Assembly (NCBI GenBank): GCA_951802425.1
Contig: OX637799.1
Span: 1,674,001 to 1,738,000 of the forward strand
DNA: 64,000 nucleotides
Source: Clavaria fumosa
Lineage: Eukaryota; Basidiomycota; Agaricomycetes; Agaricales; Clavariaceae
Direction: 5' to 3'
The notes beneath the pieces are model-generated. The model was not told the DNA's origin, searched no databases, and worked only from the letters and a program-made list of their open reading frames with translations. Within the stretch, counting starts at the first letter, position 1; the number at the start of each line of letters is the position of its first letter. Of this stretch, positions 45,701-57,200 are shown in pieces. Position numbers and translations under genes: made by a program.

Positions 45701-46547
45701 AGCGCAGAGCGTCCTGTAAGGAGCTACGAGCGTCTATCGGATATTTCGGCGTCATGGAACAAAGATAAGCTAGTCAATATGTTCGTGATCAAGAAGACTC
45801 TACTGTCCGTGCCGCTCAGCCGTTCAGTAAGCTCCCAGTCTACTCGTTGTGAAGTCTGAAGAAATAAAACAATCATTACAGGCAATACCGTCTAGCGCGC
45901 CTACTTTCCGTGGTTATGTAGAATGGGAAAGCAAGCGCGGGAAATGGAGCAAGCGCTGGATGCAGCTGCGGGAGCAGAGCCTGTGGTTGTCAAAGCGGGA
46001 TACGGTGTGCACCCTTTTGTTATTGGCTTTGACCCGAGATTGATGTTATTGACATAGGGAAAGGATGAAGTCTTCCTTTGCTCCTTGTCCAACTTCGATG
46101 GCTATTTCATCATATGCAAGTACAAAGCACCAAAGCCATTCAAATTTGCAGTCAAGTCCACGGAAAGTCTGTCATTGTTTGAGAACGCCGCGGACTATGT
46201 GCACGTCTTCTCTTGCGGCGAAAAAGAAGGTCAGGAATGGATGCGTAATATTCTTTTGGCTCGCGTAGGTGTATCGCTCTAGCGCGCTGATTTACGCTGA
46301 CGTTTCTTCCTTACTCAAGTGCTATGTGTTGCATCAAGAACGTAATATTCTCTTCTCAAAACCAGGCAATGCCAACGTAGGATCAACGAAGGGTGTGGCC
46401 GGAACCGAAACGCGCAAGGTTTCCCGACCCACTCAACGCCCCGTCCCTTTCTCCCAGCCATTAGGCAACGTCACGAAAAATGTTTTTGAACCTGGTTCCC
46501 TCCTTGCTAGGCGAGCAACTGATATCCGATCGCCCTTGCCTACGTAA
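42707..46547 (+). CDS. RA and PH domain adaptor (MRL-like: Mig10/RIAM/lamellipodin type)
   Basis: Large protein of over 1,000 residues. The first ATG with good context is MGEAMGNVQKPKSKRPRSLQ at 42707. The N-terminal 900 residues are disordered: Ser/Pro/Thr-rich, with an acidic run of eight Asp near 44440 and Arg-rich repeats. The C-terminal region holds a Ras-association domain (RIFVGNRERFNMVEITSTTS through NKDKLVNMFVIKKTLL) followed at once by a PH domain (FRGYVEWESKRGKWSKRWMQ, GYFIICKYKAPKPFKFAVKS, EKEGQEWMRNILLAR). RA directly before PH is the layout of MRL adaptors, which link Ras-type GTPases to actin regulators. It ends at the TAA at 46545-46547, or may splice on from the GTAAGG donor there. 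Confidence 0.82.
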
Positions 46548-46899
46548 GGCTGGTAAATTTCTTCCTATCTGCTGGTTGTATTAGTGATAGAGATGTAAAT
46601 ACTTATCTATGTATTCAGGGGAAACTCCACCTCGACCACACTATCGTTATGTTTCATTTTATTAGTTGATGGTATTCAAGAAATTCTGGACCCGTTCCTT
46701 TTCAAACGTGCTGCAAATGGCTCTAAGCTAGTCAAGGACCAGATCTGGTACAGTGCGGAGAAGAACAGCTGAGCCATCAAAAGTTTTGATTTGGTTACTA
46801 GATGGCCATGTTTCATTAAATTTCATAGCTCGTTGGCGGAGTGGCGTAGTCACTGGCTGTCATTCTGTAAATCAAAACAGGGGCAGGAAATCAACTCGA
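46548..46899. other. convergent intergenic region
   Basis: 352 AT-rich bases between the stops of the RA-PH gene and POB3. Probable 3' untranslated regions; no gene seen. Confidence 0.5.
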
Positions 46900-49131
46900 C
46901 TATGCTTTCAGCTTCTTTTTGGCCGGCCCTTCTACCCCATGTTTCCCCTCTGGTTTGTCGATCTCCATCACGTCGTCATCAACTTGCGGTTTCTTGATTT
47001 TTTTCTGAGGCGCAACATCCGCGTCGCTTGCTTTGCCTTTGGTTTTCACTTTGCCTTTCGCTTCTACTTTGCGTTGCGCCTTTTTGTCGTCCTTTTGACC
47101 TTGACTCTTCGACTTCACCTTTTTCGTCTTCGTTTGCCTGGCGAGTTCTCGGTCACCGCTGGCATCCGAAGCCGTGCCGTTTTCATCGGAATCGGAAGCA
47201 CTTGAAGGTGAGCCACCGTCTGACTCTGACGCCTCGAAGTCCTCGTCTGCGGAAAGACCAAAGTCATACCAAAGTCATACATCCAGTCGCGAGCATTTGT
47301 AACTCACCTTCCTCACTGTCTTCATCGTGGCTGAAAGATCTGGGTTGAGGCACTTCATCCCCGTCGCTCGGTACGCTTTGCATCTCTTCATCGACATCGT
47401 CATCCCCTGCGCCCATCATGATGTCCGCGTCTGGGACCATCTCATTTTTGATTCGAATCTTTTTCTCTTTCAAATAGTTTTCTGTGACCTCGTGTTCTTC
47501 CTTGTTGATTGAGGTGAACGTGAACTCGGGGCCGATCTTGAGAACAATCTTAAGATCAAAGGTGCGAGCGGCGGTGCTGACACCGACGCGCGAAAAAACG
47601 CATTGGTGAATGTCGGAGAGCTCGATAAGCGTTGGCTGTTTTGAGACAAAGAAAATGTATTTCTCAAGCATGAACAGATCGCCCTGCGTAGCCTTCAGAT
47701 TGGCCTTGATGCCGGGGTGACCATCACGACTGAAAATGCGAACTGATCAAAAACCAGGCAGCGAGCATGCCAATGTAAAATACAAAACAAATACCTCCGG
47801 AAGCTGCCAGCGCCAATGATTTTTTTCTTTGATAATGCACGGAACACCCCAGACACAACCTCAAAGGTGGGATCTTCATAATTCTTTTTCAGACGATCAT
47901 ACTTGGCGACTTCTGCCCTGGAGGAACTGGTCACCAAGGAGTCATAATCGGATCACCGGACTACTCACTCATCCATGTTTAATTCTGCAGTCGTCTCCTC
48001 CTCCCGGCTGAACTGCATAACTAGATATTGATACCGCGTTTGACCTTGACGAATAGGAGTGTTAAGCCCGAGCTGAGTCGGGAAATGAGAAACAACAAGG
48101 TGAAAGGGCGGGTACAAGACTGACAATGAACAAGACATGTTGATCGTCCTTCGGTAGCAGGAAGAGTTTTGAGATGCTGTTAAACATGATTTTATAGTCG
48201 TACGTCTTCCCCCGTAATCGCAGGAATTCCAGGAACATGTCAACGTCATACCGGCCTCTTGGGGTCAGCACGAGTACTTCTCCGAAACTCAACACAAGGT
48301 CTCCAGTGACTTGCCCAAGTTCAGCTTTGTCCTTGATAGACTCATGAAAGGCTTGCGCCGCACTAGTTTCTTCATCGGAATCCGCGTCAGATTTGTGCGA
48401 GCCAGCATCTGATGCGCGTGCTCGGGCATAGGTGCCAGGGACGTAGAAGCGTATTTCGACCAGTTCGTCGGAGGCGGCTTTCGACTTCTTGCCAGAGGTT
48501 GATAGACCAGGATTCGCAAACTCGAGCGAGACCTCCGTCCGTCCTGCTATGTTAGAATTGGCGACTTGACTCAACGGAAGCTCAAATGAGGTTTTATTAG
48601 AGACCAAAAAGGCGAGGTCTTGGCCTGCAAAAATAAATACTCGGACATGCCTGGCATAATGTCGGAAACGTCATGAACACACACCTTGGAAGTCTGTGAC
48701 TCCCCAGTTCCATCCCTTGAAAGAAATTTCTTTGTTCTCCAAAATAACGCCAAAATGCTGTTTGAGTAGAGCGGCCAGCTTGTCGTGGTCCTGGAGGCGC
48801 GCCAGTAAGATCCAACATAGACATCAACTTGCTTTGGCTCACCTCTCTTGCGAAGCCGTCGAAAACTTCTCGCCGTCTGTCCTTCAGACCTATACGTAAC
48901 TGAAAATTGCGAGCGACACGTAGCCATTGGGCCCATTTGATGTCTACAGACGACATGGCTGCGACATTTTCACTTTCTTCGCCTTTCCAAGCCATTCCGC
49001 TCGCCGCCACGCGAAACTCTGAATGACCGGTATATGTTCAATGGACGTTTTCTCCCGTGAGACGTTGCACACGTACTGCCAACTTCTGGAGAGAGACCAT
49101 GGTATATGTGGTCGAACTGAGTAGCCGCCAT
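46900..49131 (-). CDS. pob3: POB3 / SSRP1, FACT histone chaperone subunit
   Basis: Pob3 pairs with Spt16 to form FACT, which moves histones during transcription and replication. Start at 49131 reads MAATQFDHIYHGLSPEVGK, then FRVAASGMAWK, SVDIKWAQWLRVARNFQLRI, GLKDRRREVFDGFARE (N-terminal PH-like domain). The middle domain has LVSNKTSFELPLSQVANSNI and VLVLTPRGRYDVDMFLEFLR. Next come FVSKQPTLIELSDIHQCVFS and RTFDLKIVLK. The C terminus is acidic then lysine-rich (KSKSQGQKDDKKAQRKVEAK), ending PAKKKLKA at the TAG at 46900-46902. No HMG box, as normal for fungal Pob3. About ten introns. Confidence 0.93.
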
Positions 49132-49284
49132 ATTGGAGGGAAGATGATGAGCCGCGTCCAGAGTCACGCCGCGTTTCTGCCTAGTTTGGACGCGACTGAG
49201 GGAGAGGCGCCTCAACAAGAACGCCATCCTCAGCCCTTCACCCGCATCGCGCCCAACCTGTTGCCGCTTTAGCGTGTGTTTTCT

Positions 49285-52102
49285 ATGGAATCACTAGAAA
49301 CGCTTTCTCGCGATGTCCAAGAGCGAACGTTCTGCAAATGGTGAGGGGCCCACGCCTCTGTGGTTGACGCCGTTCTAAACTATCTTTGTAGGCTGAATAC
49401 AAAGCTCGAGGCCAATGGATACCCTCCCATGTCTTCTCTTGTCCGAGATCTGTCCGACGGGGTGAGACTGATCCAGCTCATGGTAAGAGCGATCGCCCTC
49501 TCTTGTTCATCTGATCTGACTTTAAGTACTCGCATGCAGGAGATAATGGGTGCAGTCGAAGCCAGTCTTTTCCAATAAATGCCACAATGCTGACATGCAG
49601 GAGCTTGACCAGGCGACACGTCTCTCGGTCGATATAACAAACAACCACGAATTCGTGTTCAAAAGGCCGAGAATGTGAACAAAGCGCTGGAATTCATCAC
49701 ATCAAGAGGTGTCAAACTCACAAACATTGGACCAGAAGGTGCGTATCCAAAGCTCTCTCAACTGCTTTCTAATATGTAAAATGTAGACGTCATCGATGGA
49801 AATCTTAAGCTGATACTTGGCATGATATGGACACTAATTCTGCGATTCACCTTGGCAGACATCAGGTACGCTTACCTCTTGTCTCGTCGTCTCTTCCGCT
49901 TGAGACATAATCGGCTCATATTCCGTCCTTCAGTGAAGAAGGTCTCTCGGCAAAAGAAGGACTTCTACTCTGGTGCCAACGCAAAACAGCGCCGTACAAG
50001 GAAGTCGATGTCCAAGATTTCTCTCGCAGCTGGTCAGATGGGCTCGCCTTGTTCGTACTTTTAAATCGCGTACAACAACCACAACTCACCGCAAATCTGG
50101 CAGGTGTGCTCTGATCCACTGTCACAGGCCTGACTTGCTGGACTACGATACTTTGGACAAGGTATTACTTCAAGTGGATGCGCACATAATATTACTGATA
50201 GAATGCAGAGTGACCGACATGGGAATACCCGGCTCGCGTTTTCCGTCGCTGCTGAATATCTTGATATTCCAGTCCGTCTCTAACCTCTCCCGTTTGTATC
50301 GCATCTAATTGATGCTCGCATCCAGCAACTCTTAGAGGTTGAAGATCTTTGTGACGTGAGCCATCCGGATGAGCGGAGTGTCATGACATATATTGCGAGT
50401 TTTTTCCATGCATTCTCATCCATGGGTACGCCTTTTTCGGGTCAAGAATTCCGTAACTTCTGAAATTTTCAGCAGACCAGGCGGAGACGGTTTCCAGAAG
50501 GGTTGAGAAATTCGCAGAACTGATGCAGTCTGTATGGGTCTCCAGAAACGATTACGAGCGCAGAGTCCGGCTGGTGAGCCCTGCGCCTACTCCAGCAAAT
50601 TCTATCTAGGCCATTGAGTTTCTTCTTGTTAGTTGCTTACAGCACTATCAGAGATTCAATCTCACTGGAGCGCGAGCCAATTTACCGGAACATATGCGGA
50701 TGCAAAGCAGAACTCGTCCGAGTTCAACAAGTACAAGCAGACAACGAAGCGGACATGGGTCACTGAGCGGCAGGATGTGGCTACACTGTTTGGAAACGTG
50801 CAAACAAAGCTGAAGACGTATGGTCTGAGAGAATATGTGCCCACTCCAGGTCTTGCCCTCTCGGTCCGTCCCTCGCATGCGGCTTGTCATGCGTGAGGTC
50901 TAAGAGTTGTCAACGCAGAATCTTGACGAGGCGTGGGAGGCGTTGTTGGCGTCGGAAGCTCGTAGATCAAGGGCCATCAACGCGCAAATGAGACAGTGAG
51001 CACCACAAGCAGCCTTGAGCTTTTGAGGTTTTGATACCTCTCCAGAATCAAAGAGACTTTGCGGAAAAAATTTGCCGAGCTCGCGAATGACTATCAGCGG
51101 CGCCTGCAGGCTCTATCATCAGAGCTCGCGGCGATGGATGGGCCCCTGGAAGTATGGCATGATCTTTGTCTGGTGTTGCTGTCACTCAACGTAGGAGATA
51201 GTCTCAGGACGAGTCGATCCAAAGGATACAAAACCGGATACCGGCACTTTCTGAGGCCTTGGCAGATGTTTCTACCGTGGAGATGGAGTGCTTAGCAGCT
51301 AACGTGGAAGAGAACGACTATACAGTGTTTACATGTGCAGACCTTGAATTCGAGCTTGAGCTCGTGAAGCAAAGCGTTGCGAAGAAGATCGCGTTCATTG
51401 ATAATCAAGTGAGTATATTCTTGTCTTTGACCGCGCCCATGCGCAAGGGTTCTGATCATTATGGTCATGTAGATTGTCTCCAAGAACATGACTAACTTGA
51501 CACCTGCTCAGCTCGAACAATTCGAGAGCACCTTTCGATATTTCGATCGAGATGAAACCAACACCCTAGACAAGTTAGAAATGACTGCTGCCTTGGCCAG
51601 TTTGGGCATAGTTTATTCTGTCAGGACATCATGGTACCTCCCTAAGGTCCAAATATTTGCTCACGTCTTGCCAGGATGACGATATGGATTACATCTATGA
51701 CCAGTTGGTGCAGGAGTACGGCGCAGTCACATATGAAGCATTTATCAATCTGCTGGTGAGCTGGCTTTCTTAGAAACTGCGGTAGACGGACTCACGTGCC
51801 CGTATACGTAGGTTGACATTACGGAGGACCAAACGTCGCCTGAGCAGCTGCGGGAAGCGTTCCGGGGGATCGCATTCGATAAGGTTTGCGAATAGCCTCG
51901 CTTACTGCGATCAAGTATGGCTGAATCATTTCTTCGCTGCTGCGCGTGAACACAGCCCTTTGTCACCGAGGTTGATCTCCGATCAGCACATCTACCTGCG
52001 GGCTCGATAGAATACCTTCAACAAGTCATACCATCTCAAGGTAAAGATAACGGAGAAGCAAAATATGACTACGAGGCATGGCTGGACGATGTTTTTGCGT
52101 AG
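49285..52102 (+). CDS. ain1: alpha-actinin, actin cross-linker
   Basis: Bundles actin filaments, mainly at the contractile ring and hyphal tips. It starts [19 protein letters not shown]. The first calponin-homology domain includes [40 protein letters not shown] and [20 protein letters not shown]. The second CH domain has [20 protein letters not shown]. Spectrin-like helical repeats follow ([20 protein letters not shown]). C-terminal EF hands contain [20 protein letters not shown], a plausible calcium loop. The end is [13 protein letters not shown] at the TAG at 52100-52102. Fungal forms have fewer spectrin repeats than animal ones, as here. Numerous short introns, one flanking a 10-base exon. 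Confidence 0.92.
49540..49549 (+). other. ain1: 10-base micro-exon in alpha-actinin
   Basis: GAGATAATGG lies between introns 49483-49539 (57 bases) and 49550-49612 (63 bases), both GT-AG. It contributes E-I-M and the first base of Gly, giving [19 protein letters not shown]. Omitting it would both drop conserved residues and shift the frame. Confidence 0.88.
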
Positions 52103-52264
52103 TCTGCTTGTTGTATTTTCCTTATATCGCGCAAGTTGTGTCTTATGCGTGCGCAGCGGAGGCGCGGTCGTCCCGTTTCGGTAACTACCGCCCCCTCAAT
52201 AAGAGCGAGCAGATCTTGTACTTGTACATCAACATATCTCTCTCTCGCAGCATCGAGCCCTAGC

Positions 52265-52917
52265 ATGGCGGTAGGCGCATACCGCATCGGTCGGCCCATC
52301 CATCGAGTCTGATCACAGATTCATCCAGAATTCTGGCATCGAAGTTGATCCTGCATGCAAGGTAGAATTCGAGAAGCTCAAACTAGGGCGACCGCCCGAC
52401 AAGCCCAAGTACATCATCTTCAACATCGCAATCAAAATCTATGTAGAAAAAGTTTCAACGGACGATAACTATGAAACCTTCCTGCGTGATTTGCCAGAAG
52501 ACGAGTGCCGATTCGCGGTTTATGATTTTGAGTTTGAGAAGGAAGGGGGGACAAGGAACAAGATAATTTTCATTCGATGGTGCGGTTTCTGCCCCTCTTC
52601 CCCGCTTGAGCCAAGTTTTACGGCATTGGCTCAGCCTGTCCCCCACCCTGCTTTGCCGTATAGACTGACGACCTCGCAGGTCTCCCGATAATGCAAGTAT
52701 CAAGAGGAAGATGATATTCTCATCTTCGGCTGATAACCTCAAGAAGGAGCTTCAAGGCATTGCTGCTGATATCCAAGGCACGGATCTAGAGGAAGTCTCG
52801 CAAGAGAGCAGTAAGGCCTCCTTGTTGACACAACGAAACTCTCTGACGATTCCACGCTGTGGCGCACTCGCTTTCCCATCTCATTTAGTCCTTCAGAAGT
52901 TCAGCTATCACAAATGA
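52265..52917 (+). CDS. cof1: cofilin (ADF family)
   Basis: Actin-depolymerising factor that severs and disassembles filaments. The start codon at 52265 codes only Met-Ala before the first intron (52271-52329), as in many fungal cofilins. The protein then reads NSGIEVDPACKVEFEKLKLG, YIIFNIAIKIYVEKVSTDD, DECRFAVYDFEFEKEGGTRN, IIFIRWSPDNASIKRKMIF, SSSADNLKKELQGIAADIQG. After the last intron it ends ESILQKFSYHK at the TGA at 52915-52917. The actin-binding helix (RKMIFSSSADNLKKEL) is intact. It starts 162 bases after the alpha-actinin stop, on the same strand. Confidence 0.93.
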
Positions 52918-53147
52918 GAGTAACTCGTTCGCTGGACTATGCCCCTCGATTTGTTCCTACTTCAATATGTAGGGCGACATTCCAATGTTTCTAGTCCTGC
53001 CTTTGCCAAATCGACTTTGATTTCTGTTCTTTGCCTCTGTAACCACCCGCTATGGACTAATAATGAAATGATTGCTACTGAGTTACTTCATCGCTGGCAG
53101 CCGTGCGGGGCGCGGGCGGCACAGCCGCTGACCACTGTTCGCAGTTG

Positions 53148-53558
53148 ATGATGCCCAAGATCACATTTTCACTACTGGAGCCTGCCTCCCCAGCGACAAC
53201 TGATTCAGAGTCTTCTCCAGAAGATTCGCCGCCATTGGCTCCACAACCCACAGCCTCGGCAGCAGCAGTAGCCGCGACGTCCAACATCATTCAGTTCGCG
53301 TCGAACCTCACATCGTCGTTTGGGGGCAGTGTCTCGTCGAAGCGCAGGCTGCCGGGTGGCCCCTCCTCCACGACACCGTCTCTCACGAGAGACGTCAAAA
53401 CGCGCAGGAGGGAACCCGCTCGGGGGGACGGCAAGTCGATGGCGCACGGCGGTGGGTGGCCTAAAGGGAGGGACCATCGCGATTCGCAAGATCTGCTCGA
53501 CGTGCATCTGGCCGAGCAACTCAGGCAAGGTATGTCTCGCGTGCGTGCTCACCTTTAG
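53148..53558 (+). CDS. possible N-terminal fragment of a TLDc/OXR1-like gene
   Basis: Frame from MMPKITFSLLEPASPATTDS to a stop at 53556-53558 (136 residues if unspliced). It is Ser/Pro/Ala-rich, then basic, ending DLLDVHLAEQLRQ. A D-L-L-D...LA..LR.. lead-in resembles the segment just before the TLDc domain of fungal OXR1-like proteins. The expected continuation (a block with SLDQHG) is not found in the following 700 bases on either strand. It may be a truncated gene, or an unrelated small protein. Start could be 53148 or 53151. Confidence 0.35.
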   Translation: MMPKITFSLLEPASPATTDSESSPEDSPPLAPQPTASAAAVAATSNIIQFASNLTSSFGGSVSSKRRLPGGPSSTTPSLTRDVKTRRREPARGDGKSMAHGGGWPKGRDHRDSQDLLDVHLAEQLRQGMSRVRAHL

Positions 53559-54282
53559 GCTAGGCACCAGTTGATGTTTGTTGGTAAAGCCTTTGGGGAT
53601 CCCTTCCTCGAGGACGCAATACTAGCTGCGGCGTAATCATTGACAACCCTTCGGAAGGTTTGAGTGCCAATGCTAACTAGCATTTTGACAGCTAAGCGCA
53701 TCATTCGTTGTACTGTAGTGCCATTCATGTCTCGCCGTTGACCACGATGTACAGTATTCTCAACTTCATGCGGGTACTTTCACCTGCATTGTCAATGATA
53801 CCTGAAATTTACCATTGTACGTACAACCATGGAATGCCTTATCCTGGTCAACATGTTCTGCGAGGATTCTATAAAGATTTTTTAAGGACTTCTAAGCGTG
53901 GTGATGGCTCTTGCAGTCTCCGTAATTCCCAGGACACTGCGAGGGCTTTCTGCTTCCAGAAGTCTGTGCTTTGATTTCTCAATATGTTACAAGGTTATAA
54001 GGACCCACAGGTGTCCTATGGTCTCACAGTCCTTGAGGACGTTTAAGGATAGGTCCCTGCGGATTTCCTAAGGATTCCAACAGGGTGTTGGAGATTTTGA
54101 ATTCTTCGTTCTCCCTTCAGATTCCTAGCCATTCTCAGGAATAGAGGACCACGTTTGGTCAGAATTTAACCATTGACTAGCTCACAGGTTGTGGCATTAC
54201 AGCTGAGCTCGGGCACCAAACACTCATTATTCACTCATTACAATGTGTCCATTGGCCTGTAGAACCACATGGGATGGTAAAA
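53559..54282. other. AT-rich intergenic with recurring TAAGGA motifs
   Basis: No gene seen. Between 53875 and 54080 variants of TTTAAGGAC, ATAAGGAC, TTTAAGGAT and CTAAGGATT recur at irregular spacing, suggesting a degenerate dispersed repeat or remnant of a mobile element. I could not find terminal repeats or a coding remnant. Confidence 0.4.
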
Positions 54283-57200
54283 TCATCTAACCAAGCCCAA
54301 TAGCCCGAGTTTGACTTTGCTCCTCTGTGTACCTCGCTCTTTCTCCACCTCGATTGACACCGAAATGCGGTCAAAAATGGAGATCTGAACATTGTCAATT
54401 GTCAAGGTATGATTCTCCGCATCGAAAATGATATTTTGCTGAGGGAAGAGCACTAGGCCCTCAAGGCCAAGTCTACATCATGAATTAGGACATGGTAATA
54501 AATAACGAAGAGGGGGCATGCACACCTTGACACGAAGACTCCCAGACCATTCTTGAACGTTTTGATGACGAAAGCCTCTTCAGTGAGAGATTTCACTTCT
54601 CCTTTCTCCATTTTGCTCTTGATCACCAATGCCACATGATATTCGACACTCGCCCTGCTAGCCCGTTGTGCCATACGGTGACGTCGGTTAACTACTTCCA
54701 GTATCTGGTCAATATGAGCTTTAGAGTAGAGTTCGCCATTGAGAGGTGTGTGCTGAATGGCGGCTGCAAGTTGACGGTGGGTCAGGATATCTGTGAAGAA
54801 AGTTAATCAACGGCTGTTTAAGAAGGCGGAAACTTCGAAAAGCGATTAGAGGCACAGCGGCATCACATAGGAGCAGGTTCCAATATTGTTATGCCACATA
54901 CCAGCATATCTGCGGATTGGGCTTGTAAAATGAGTATAGATTGCGGTGGCTAGCCCATAATGTCTGAATGTATCCTTCCCTACACTTCCTGAGCAAAAGT
55001 ACTCGGCCGGAAGCATGCAACGGGTTGCCATGATACGAACAAGTGTATTGAATGCCGGGGAGGTTGGGTCCTGAGCATGAGGTGGATCAAAGCTTCATCG
55101 AACACATCATAGGACTACTCACAACACACAAGTCTAGTGAGGCAGCAAGAGCCTTTGAGCTCGAAACGTCCAGAGTAAGACCTTTGCGCTTCTGCAGGAT
55201 ATCTTGTAGTTGTTCAAAATTTGCTGAGGGAGGTGGCATATGTCGTCTGTTCAAGAAGTGTTAGCTCTCACCGTCAGACTTCACAATCATTAGCAAACCT
55301 CAACACAGCTGTACTGGGCCAGACTTGCCATATCTTCTTAGCCACGCTGATATTCGCCAACAACATGAACTCCTCGACAAGACTATTGGTCTCTTTTACT
55401 TCCTTCAGTTCTACATCAACCGGATCGCTACTTTCCGCGCTATCAAGGTGAATTCGGATTTCAGCTGATGCGAGATTGAGTGCTCCTGCTGCCATTCGTG
55501 CTGCTCTGAGCTTAATTGCGACGGAGTTGAGCAATCTTAGTGATATCGTGAGAGGGTCCACAAGGTCCCTAGCACAGTGGTTCCAGGCCGAAGCAGAGCA
55601 CAGATGCTATCCAGAACTGACCGGTCATCCATACGAATTTGAGCCTCCTCGTACGTGAATGCAGCCTTGGACATTATCACAGATTTTGTAAACCTGACGT
55701 CAAGAATCTCCGCTTCCTGCGATACCTCCTACTCAAGGTCAGCTGAGAATTGCCATTCTTCCCTTAGCTTGAAGGACGAACCCAGATAACAGAGAATGCC
55801 AGTCGTTCAACACGTGGTCTGAGCGAACACAAATTTGTTCCGAGCAAAGCGGGTAACATGTCGATCCTCTTGTCTACAAGATAAACGGTAGTGCCGCGCA
55901 CTGACCCTTCAGCGTCAATGGCTGTACCCGGGAGGACAAAATTTGAGACATCGGCGATGTCTGATAGACACGGGTCATAAGCCAGGACAAATGCGACGAT
56001 CGTGGTGACTATACATACGAACGCCTGCTTCTATATTCCCATTCGGGAGAATTCGAGCGTGCAGCGCGTCATCGATATCTTGACATCCTGAAGAAAGAAC
56101 CTTGAGATCAATGGTCCACCTCCCGTGAAAGAACATCAACAGACCTGGAGGGTCGATACTGCAGATCAATAGTTCCCTTAAATCTTCTCTGCCTTTCCAT
56201 ACAGCACTGTCTTTCGATTCGGGTACTTTCCAGGCCTCCCCTTCCTCTGGCAAACAGTCCAAGACTGCCTTGCCGAACGGGCGGTGCGGCACTTCGTATT
56301 CGAGAAGTAGACTCTCCATTTCAGCCTCCTTGCTGCCCACTTTTCCTAATGCGCGAACTAGATGACCGTCTGGAAATCGCGAGGTCCGTTCCCAACGATC
56401 GATTATGACTAAGATTTTTTGGCCTACGAGAGTTGGTGCTTGCCGAGTCCGTATGCGAATGCGAGGGAGTAGCCTTGAGGTTGGGGTGACAAAAACTGTC
56501 CGCAGAGAAAGGGATGTTGGATCGACAGAAGCGAGAGACGCTGAGTCAATATGGGATACGCATCTGCGATGGCAAAGCGCCTGTCATGCCATCAGCCTAT
56601 GGGAACGATCGAGATCGGGACATACGGTCGCCAATTCCGCTTGATGATACCCACAACCCGTCCCAAGGGCTGCTTCTTCTTATCGAACTGCCCGCCCTGC
56701 TCTCTTGGGTTTTTAGCCTCACTCTTGACGACCTCGCCATACTCATTGCCGTCCGTCTCGTCATCATCTGCGCCGTCGTATTGCAAAGTTCCTAGAAGAC
56801 CAGTTAGCAACATCTGGATTGCGAAATGTGTAGGAACGATGAGATCTCAAGCACGGCCATCTATCTGGCCTGCTGGATGTGCATCGCCCAGTCAAAAGAA
56901 AGCGCTGAGAGCATAGAAGTCATCCCAACTCAGGAGTAACATCCGGGGACGGTCTTTCAGGACCTTGACAAGGGACCACGTGCCTTCTTCATGAATGACC
57001 TCTTCTACAGGTGTCCTCCACTCGCTTTCAGGGAAGACTCTGACGACCACCAGATCCCCATGAACTGCGCGATTGATGTTCCAACGGCCCATGAGAATGA
57101 CGGGACTTGGAAAAGCAGCCACTGATACGCTCCCCTGGGCAAAAATGGTTCAGAGGACTAGCAACGCGAGAATTGGGAGACAAACCTCAAGATAATTGAA

